From contig NZ_CP165727.1 of assembly GCF_041200175.1 (NCBI RefSeq), forward strand, positions 4,963,501 through 5,027,500: a stretch of 64,000 nucleotides of DNA, given 5' to 3'. The position numbers and the translations under genes were made by a program. Positions within the stretch are counted from its first letter, which is position 1. Each line of letters opens with the position of its first letter. Source of the stretch: Streptomyces sp. R33 (GTDB lineage: Bacteria; Actinomycetota; Actinomycetes; Streptomycetales; Streptomycetaceae). The notes beneath the pieces are model-generated. The model saw only the letters and a program-made list of their open reading frames with translations. It ran no database searches and had not been told where the DNA came from. Of the stretch, positions 60,185 through 64,000 are shown piece by piece.

Positions 60185-61387
60185 TCACCCCGCCTGCAGC
60201 GCCAGCGTCGGTGACAGGCGGGCCGCGCGGACTGCCGGGTAGAGGCCTGCCAGGGTGCCTATCGCCAGGGTCGAGGCGAAGCCGCCCGTCACCGCCCAGA
60301 GGGGGACCACCCAGGGGAGGTCGCCCGCCCGGGCGTAGGCCGCCGTGGCCGCAGCGCCGAGGGCGATGCCCGCCAGGCCGCCGAGGCCCGACAGGAGCAG
60401 GGACTCCGTGACGAACTGGATGCGCACCTGGCCCTTGGTCGCGCCCAGCGAACGGCGCAGGCCGATCTCGTGGCGGCGCTCCAGGACGGAGATGATCATG
60501 GTGTTCGCGACCCCGACCCCGCCCACCAGCAGGGCGATCCCGCCCAGCCCCAGCAGGAGCGTGCTGAAGGCGCCCTCCGTGGCCGCCTTCGCCTGGAGCG
60601 CCGCCGACGGGTCCGTCACCGAGACCGTGCTCGGGGACTGCGGGTTGGCCGTCGGGGCGATCAGGCTGCGGACCGCCGCCACGCGGTCGTCCGCCGAGCG
60701 CTCGTACACCGCCGTCGGGTGGCCGTCGAAGCCGAGCAGCTGCTCCGCCGCCTCCCAGCCGATCAGTGCCGAGCGCTCGATCTCCGGGGCCAGCGGGACC
60801 GGGTCCAGGATGCCGATGACCGTGAAGTACCGGCCGCCGATGAACACCTGCTGTCCCGGCTCGGTGATGCCCAGCCGCTCCGCCGACACGTTCCCGAGCA
60901 CCACCGACGGGTAGCGTCCGGTGGCCCCGTTCAGCCACGTGCCCTTCTGCATCCGGGCGCGCAGCACCTCCAGCAGGTCGTCCTTCGTGGCCTTGAGGCC
61001 GATGCCGCCCGTCTCCTCCTTCGGGATGTTCTCCGATCGCCGTACGGACTGCGCGACGTCGCCCGTCGTGCCCACCGATTCGACCCCCTCGATGCGGGAG
61101 ATCATGCCCGGGGCCTCCTTCGGCAGCTTCGTGTCCTGCCCCGAGAACATCGACTGGCCCGGCGTCGCCACCAGCATGTTCGTGCCCAGCTTGTCGAGCT
61201 CCCGCAGGAGCTCGGCCTGGCTGGACGAGGACACCCCGACCACCGCGATCATCGTCGCGATGCCGATCGCGATCCCGAGCGCGGACAGGAACACCCGCGT
61301 CGGCCGGGAACGCAGCCCCGCCGAGCCGACGTGCAGGACGTCCCGGGGGCCGAGGCGGGACGGGGTCAGCTTCCTGGAGGCCCTCAT
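60185..61387 (-). CDS. MacB-like ABC transporter permease
   Basis: A 400-residue FtsX/MacB-type permease. A first span (VFLSALGIAIGIATMIAVVG) is followed by a large outer domain (about 60-270) and three C-terminal spans (LLGLGGIALLVGGVGVANTM, ESLLLSGLGGLAGIALGAA, GGFASTLAIGTLAGLYPAVRAAR). The ERRHEIGLRRSLGATKGQ motif that contacts the ATPase is present. The ATG at 61387 overlaps the ATPase stop. It is the last gene of the four-gene efflux operon. Such pumps export lipoproteins, peptides or drugs. Confidence 0.92.
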   Translation of the reverse strand: MRASRKLTPSRLGPRDVLHVGSAGLRSRPTRVFLSALGIAIGIATMIAVVGVSSSSQAELLRELDKLGTNMLVATPGQSMFSGQDTKLPKEAPGMISRIEGVESVGTTGDVAQSVRRSENIPKEETGGIGLKATKDDLLEVLRARMQKGTWLNGATGRYPSVVLGNVSAERLGITEPGQQVFIGGRYFTVIGILDPVPLAPEIERSALIGWEAAEQLLGFDGHPTAVYERSADDRVAAVRSLIAPTANPQSPSTVSVTDPSAALQAKAATEGAFSTLLLGLGGIALLVGGVGVANTMIISVLERRHEIGLRRSLGATKGQVRIQFVTESLLLSGLGGLAGIALGAAATAAYARAGDLPWVVPLWAVTGGFASTLAIGTLAGLYPAVRAARLSPTLALQAG

Positions 61388-62121
61388 CGTGCTCCCGCCT
61401 CCGCCCGCGCCGTGTTCCACAGGTCCGCCACGATCTCCCCGTCCCGGATCCGCACCTGTCGCGGCAGGCTCGCCGCGATCTCCTGGTCGTGGGTGATCAC
61501 GGCGATGGTGGCCCCGTCCGCGTTCAGCTCGTGCAGCAGCTCCATCACCGACTGCCCCGACGCCGAGTCCAGTGCGCCCGTCGGCTCGTCGGCCAGGAGC
61601 AGGTCCGGCTCGCCGGCCACCGCCCGGGCGATGGCCACGCGCTGCTTCTGCCCGCCCGACAGCTCGTGCGGCCGGTGCTCCATCCGGTCCCCGAGGCCGA
61701 CCCGCTCCAGCGCCCGCGCCGCCCGGCGGCCGCGCTCGGCGCGCGAGAGGCCGGAGTACAGCAGCCCCTCGGCGACGTTCGCCTGCGCGCTGATGCCCGG
61801 TACGAGGTGGAAGGACTGGAAGACGAAGCCGACATGGCGTGAGCGCAGTGCCGACAGGGCGCGGTCGGACAGGGTCGCGATGTCGTGCCCGGCGATGGCG
61901 ACCGCGCCGGCGCTCGGGCGGTCGAGGGTGCCGACGATGTGCAGCAGGGTGGACTTCCCGGAGCCGGACGGGCCGACGATGGCGAGGAGCTCGCCGTTCA
62001 GGACGGTGAGGTCCACCCCGCGCAGGGCCTTGACCCCGTCCGGGTACTCCTTGGTGACGCCCGCCAGCTCCACGACGGCGCGCGCGTGCCGGTTCTCTGC
62101 AGCGGCCACTGTCGTCGTCAC
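61384..62121 (-). CDS. MacB-like ABC transporter ATP-binding protein
   Basis: A 245-residue LolD/MacB-type ATPase. Walker A GPSGSGKST, Q-loop FVFQSFHLVP, signature LSGGQKQRVAIARA, Walker B LLLADEPTGALD and the switch His in VITHDQE are complete. The GTG at 62121 overlaps the adaptor stop by four bases, and its own stop overlaps the permease start, so the three are made in fixed ratio. Confidence 0.95.
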   Translation of the reverse strand: MTTTVAAAENRHARAVVELAGVTKEYPDGVKALRGVDLTVLNGELLAIVGPSGSGKSTLLHIVGTLDRPSAGAVAIAGHDIATLSDRALSALRSRHVGFVFQSFHLVPGISAQANVAEGLLYSGLSRAERGRRAARALERVGLGDRMEHRPHELSGGQKQRVAIARAVAGEPDLLLADEPTGALDSASGQSVMELLHELNADGATIAVITHDQEIAASLPRQVRIRDGEIVADLWNTARAEAGAR

Positions 62122-63236
62122 TGCTTCGGGATCCCCACCTGCATGCCCTCCTTGAGGGCGTCCCCCTTGACCTCGACGCGGCCCTGCCCGAACATGCCGA
62201 GCTCGACCGGGACGTCACGGACCGCGCCGTTCTCGACGACCTGTACGCCGAAGCCGCCGCCGGACAGCGCGAGGAGTGCGTTGACCGGTACGGAGAGCAC
62301 GCCCCTGCGGGTCTCGCCGGTCAGCCGGATCGACACCGGGGACTGGTCCGGGCCCTTGATCTCGGAGGCGTTGTCGAGGGACACGCTCACCTCGACCTTC
62401 GGCTTCCCGCCACCGCCACCGCCACCGCCACCGGCTCCGCCGCCGCCCCCGCCGCCGTTCGGGTCGTCCGGGTTCGCCGTGCTGCCCACCGAATCGATCT
62501 TCCCGGTCGCCTTGCCGCCGCCCGGCAGGTTCACGGTGACCTTGTCGCCGGTCTTCGCCGCGCCCGCCTTGGCCACGTCCAACTGGAACCGGACCATCCG
62601 TTCTGTTCTGGTCAGGGTCAGCACCGGCTTGCCCGGCGCCGGCTCGTCGCCGACCGCCGTGTCGTTCTTCTGCACCCGCTGCGGGCCGGCCGCGAAGGCG
62701 ATGTCGTCCTTGCCGACCTCGCCCGTCTCCGCCGCCTTGTGCGCCTTCTGCCAGCGCTTGACCGCCGTCGCCGTGCCCGCCGTGAAGGCGCCGTCCTCCG
62801 GGTCGAGACCGGTCCCGTACCCGAGGGCCTGGAGGTTCCGCTTGAGCTGTTTGACGTCCTCGCCCTTGTCTCCGGTCTTCATCGGCCGGTACACGGGCGT
62901 GCTCCCGTACATCAGCCGCACCGGCTTGCCGTTGACCTCGTACAGCCTCCCGTCCCGCTCGATCGCCGTGCCGGCGCCGGCGACCCAGGTCAGCACCCCC
63001 GGGCCGCCCGCGGCGAGCTTGCGCTCCTGCGCGTAGCCGAGGGTGCCCTCCACGGTGAGCCCAGAGCTGAGGTCCCCGCGCGTGACCGGAGCCGTCTGCT
63101 GCGGCAGCCCGTCCGCGCGCCGGTCCTTCGAACCGTCCGAATCACCCCGCGGCTGGGCCGTCACCGCGTACCCGCCGCCCGAGACGGCGAGTACGACGGC
63201 CAGCGAGCCCAGCAGCCACTTGCCGCGCCGCCTCAT
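62118..63236 (-). CDS. Membrane-fusion/adaptor protein with peptidoglycan-binding domain
   Basis: A 372-residue exported adaptor. An N-terminal membrane anchor (WLLGSLAVVLAVSGGGYAV) is followed by a barrel-sandwich start (APVTRGDLSSGLTVEGTLGY), a PG_binding_1 segment (DVKQLKRNLQALGYG, AVKRWQKAHK), a Gly-rich linker and a C-terminal beta-domain (VPVNALLALSGGGFGVQVVE). This is the actinobacterial form of the MacA-type adaptor. The ATG at 63236 overlaps the lipoprotein stop (ATGA). It presumably links the pump to the cell wall. Confidence 0.9.
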   Translation of the reverse strand: MRRRGKWLLGSLAVVLAVSGGGYAVTAQPRGDSDGSKDRRADGLPQQTAPVTRGDLSSGLTVEGTLGYAQERKLAAGGPGVLTWVAGAGTAIERDGRLYEVNGKPVRLMYGSTPVYRPMKTGDKGEDVKQLKRNLQALGYGTGLDPEDGAFTAGTATAVKRWQKAHKAAETGEVGKDDIAFAAGPQRVQKNDTAVGDEPAPGKPVLTLTRTERMVRFQLDVAKAGAAKTGDKVTVNLPGGGKATGKIDSVGSTANPDDPNGGGGGGGAGGGGGGGGGKPKVEVSVSLDNASEIKGPDQSPVSIRLTGETRRGVLSVPVNALLALSGGGFGVQVVENGAVRDVPVELGMFGQGRVEVKGDALKEGMQVGIPKQ

Positions 63237-63757
63237 GCGGCGTCGCACTTCTTCTGGGCCTCCTCGAAGGCCTTCTCCTGGCCCTCGGGGATCTTGGTCG
63301 CGCTCATCGCGCTGCCGTTGAACTCCGGGTCGGGGATGTTCACGCCGTTGTCCCGCATGCACTTGGCCCACTTCAAGGCCTTGTCCTTCTGCTCCTGCGA
63401 CATCTGGCCCGTCCCGGGGGCCTGCAGCCCGCACGCCTCGAAGGCCTTCTTCAGCGCCTCCGGATCCTCGCTGCCCGAGCCGAGCGTCATGCCGCGCGGG
63501 TCCTGCCCGGGCTCCGGGTCGGGCGCGTCGATGCCGTGCTCGCGCAGGCACTTGCGCGTCTTGAGCGCCTTGTCGGCATCGGCGCCGCTGGTGGTACCGC
63601 TGCCGCCGCCGCTCGACGCGTTGTTCTTGGCGGAGTCGTCCTTCTTCCCGTCCTTCCCGTCCTTCCCGTCCGAACCGACACCGCCCGTGCACGCGGTGAC
63701 GAAGAGGGTCAGCCCGGTGAGGGCCGCGGCCGTGGTCATGGTCATGGATCGCTTCAT
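63233..63757 (-). CDS. Lipoprotein, first gene of the efflux operon
   Basis: A 174-residue lipoprotein: signal MKRSMTMTTAAALTGLTLF with lipobox VTAC (Cys23), a charged Gly/Lys/Asp/Ser linker (25-60), and two related segments of about 35 residues (KCLREHGIDAPDPEPG and KCMRDNGVNIPDPEFNG) that look like an internal duplication with conserved Cys. These KCMR-type lipoproteins accompany MacB-like pumps in Streptomyces. The adaptor gene overlaps its stop. Confidence 0.85.
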   Translation of the reverse strand: MKRSMTMTTAAALTGLTLFVTACTGGVGSDGKDGKDGKKDDSAKNNASSGGGSGTTSGADADKALKTRKCLREHGIDAPDPEPGQDPRGMTLGSGSEDPEALKKAFEACGLQAPGTGQMSQEQKDKALKWAKCMRDNGVNIPDPEFNGSAMSATKIPEGQEKAFEEAQKKCDAA

Positions 63758-63847
63758 GCGGCCGACCCTGCACGGGAGGCGGGTTTCGCTTCCCTCTCCG
63801 ATCTTGCTTATGACGAGGAAATGCGAGATTCCGGTAAAGAAGGCGGC

Positions 63848-64000
63848 ATGCGAGTTCTGGTGGTGGAGGACGAGGAATTCCTCCGGGAGATGATCGCCGA
63901 CGGGCTGCGCCGCGACGCGCTGGCCGTCGACGAGGCGGGCGACGGCCTCGAGGCCCTGCGGCGCCTGCGCCTGGGCGAGTACGACGTCCTCGTCCTCGAC
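63848..64000 (+). CDS. Response regulator, receiver domain (partial)
   Basis: The first 51 codons of a two-component regulator, cut by the right edge. MRVLVVEDEEFLREMIADGL carries the acidic pair Glu7-Asp8, and the visible part ends at Asp51, the phosphorylation site, in YDVLVLD. The sequence resembles OmpR-family receivers; the output domain is outside the window. AAGAAGG precedes the ATG. It diverges from the efflux operon 90 bp away, so it probably controls that operon with a kinase encoded further right. Confidence 0.9.
   Translation, partial: MRVLVVEDEEFLREMIADGLRRDALAVDEAGDGLEALRRLRLGEYDVLVLD

Overview
The window is high-GC (roughly 72%) DNA from a Streptomyces-type actinomycete. GTG and ATG starts are mixed, ATGA/GTGA and TGATG overlaps are frequent, and the gene set is typical of the conserved chromosome core: an afsR-afsS locus, purU beside an SCO4402-type gene, an ECF-like sigma factor with its zinc-finger partner, and a PQQ-repeat Ser/Thr kinase. 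No rRNA, tRNA, CRISPR array, prophage or transposase was seen.

Layout. 0-10.8 kb: a partial primase-like gene, an NsdA-like regulator, a proline-rich membrane protein with seven 17-residue repeats, a solute-binding lipoprotein, purU, a sigma/anti-sigma pair whose anti-sigma/mycothiol-enzyme gene is frameshifted, an EF-hand protein and an acyltransferase. 10.8-56.2 kb: a dispersed catabolic regulon. It holds two AMP-forming acyl-CoA ligases, an ADP-forming-type acyl-CoA synthetase, four acyl-CoA dehydrogenases, SDR and zinc alcohol dehydrogenases, a cyclase-family hydrolase, two enoyl-CoA hydratases, a flavin reductase, a flavin monooxygenase, two PF04909 amidohydrolases and two thiolase/DUF35 pairs of the kind that act as acyl-CoA aldolases. 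At least eleven near-identical 15-bp palindromes (CTGACG-N3-CGTCAG) sit at its promoters, and one more is an orphan. The only TetR gene in the window (37714-38361) is the obvious candidate regulator. The chemistry resembles actinobacterial steroid or other alicyclic acyl-CoA degradation, but there is no ring-opening dioxygenase, so the substrate is unknown.

Interspersed with the regulon are a type VII-style secreted protein operon, the kinase, a peptidyl-prolyl isomerase, and the antibiotic regulator afsR with its small target afsS in an unusual repeat form. 56.2-64 kb: a secreted trypsin-like protease, VOC and Nudix proteins, a 2H phosphoesterase, and a four-gene MacB-like ABC efflux operon diverging from a response regulator cut by the right edge.

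The most unusual structure is a pair of about 1.14-kb foldback elements (33139-34281 and 58245-59382). Each has two inverted arms of about 480 bp around a 183-bp centre and is flanked outside by GC-rich arrays of roughly 45-50-bp repeats. They encode no recognisable protein and bracket 25 kb of the region. Other points of interest are adjacent genes sharing a short QAGRDQ motif that looks like a homotypic signalling sequence, a histidine-kinase relic, and a dense G-run array immediately after afsS.
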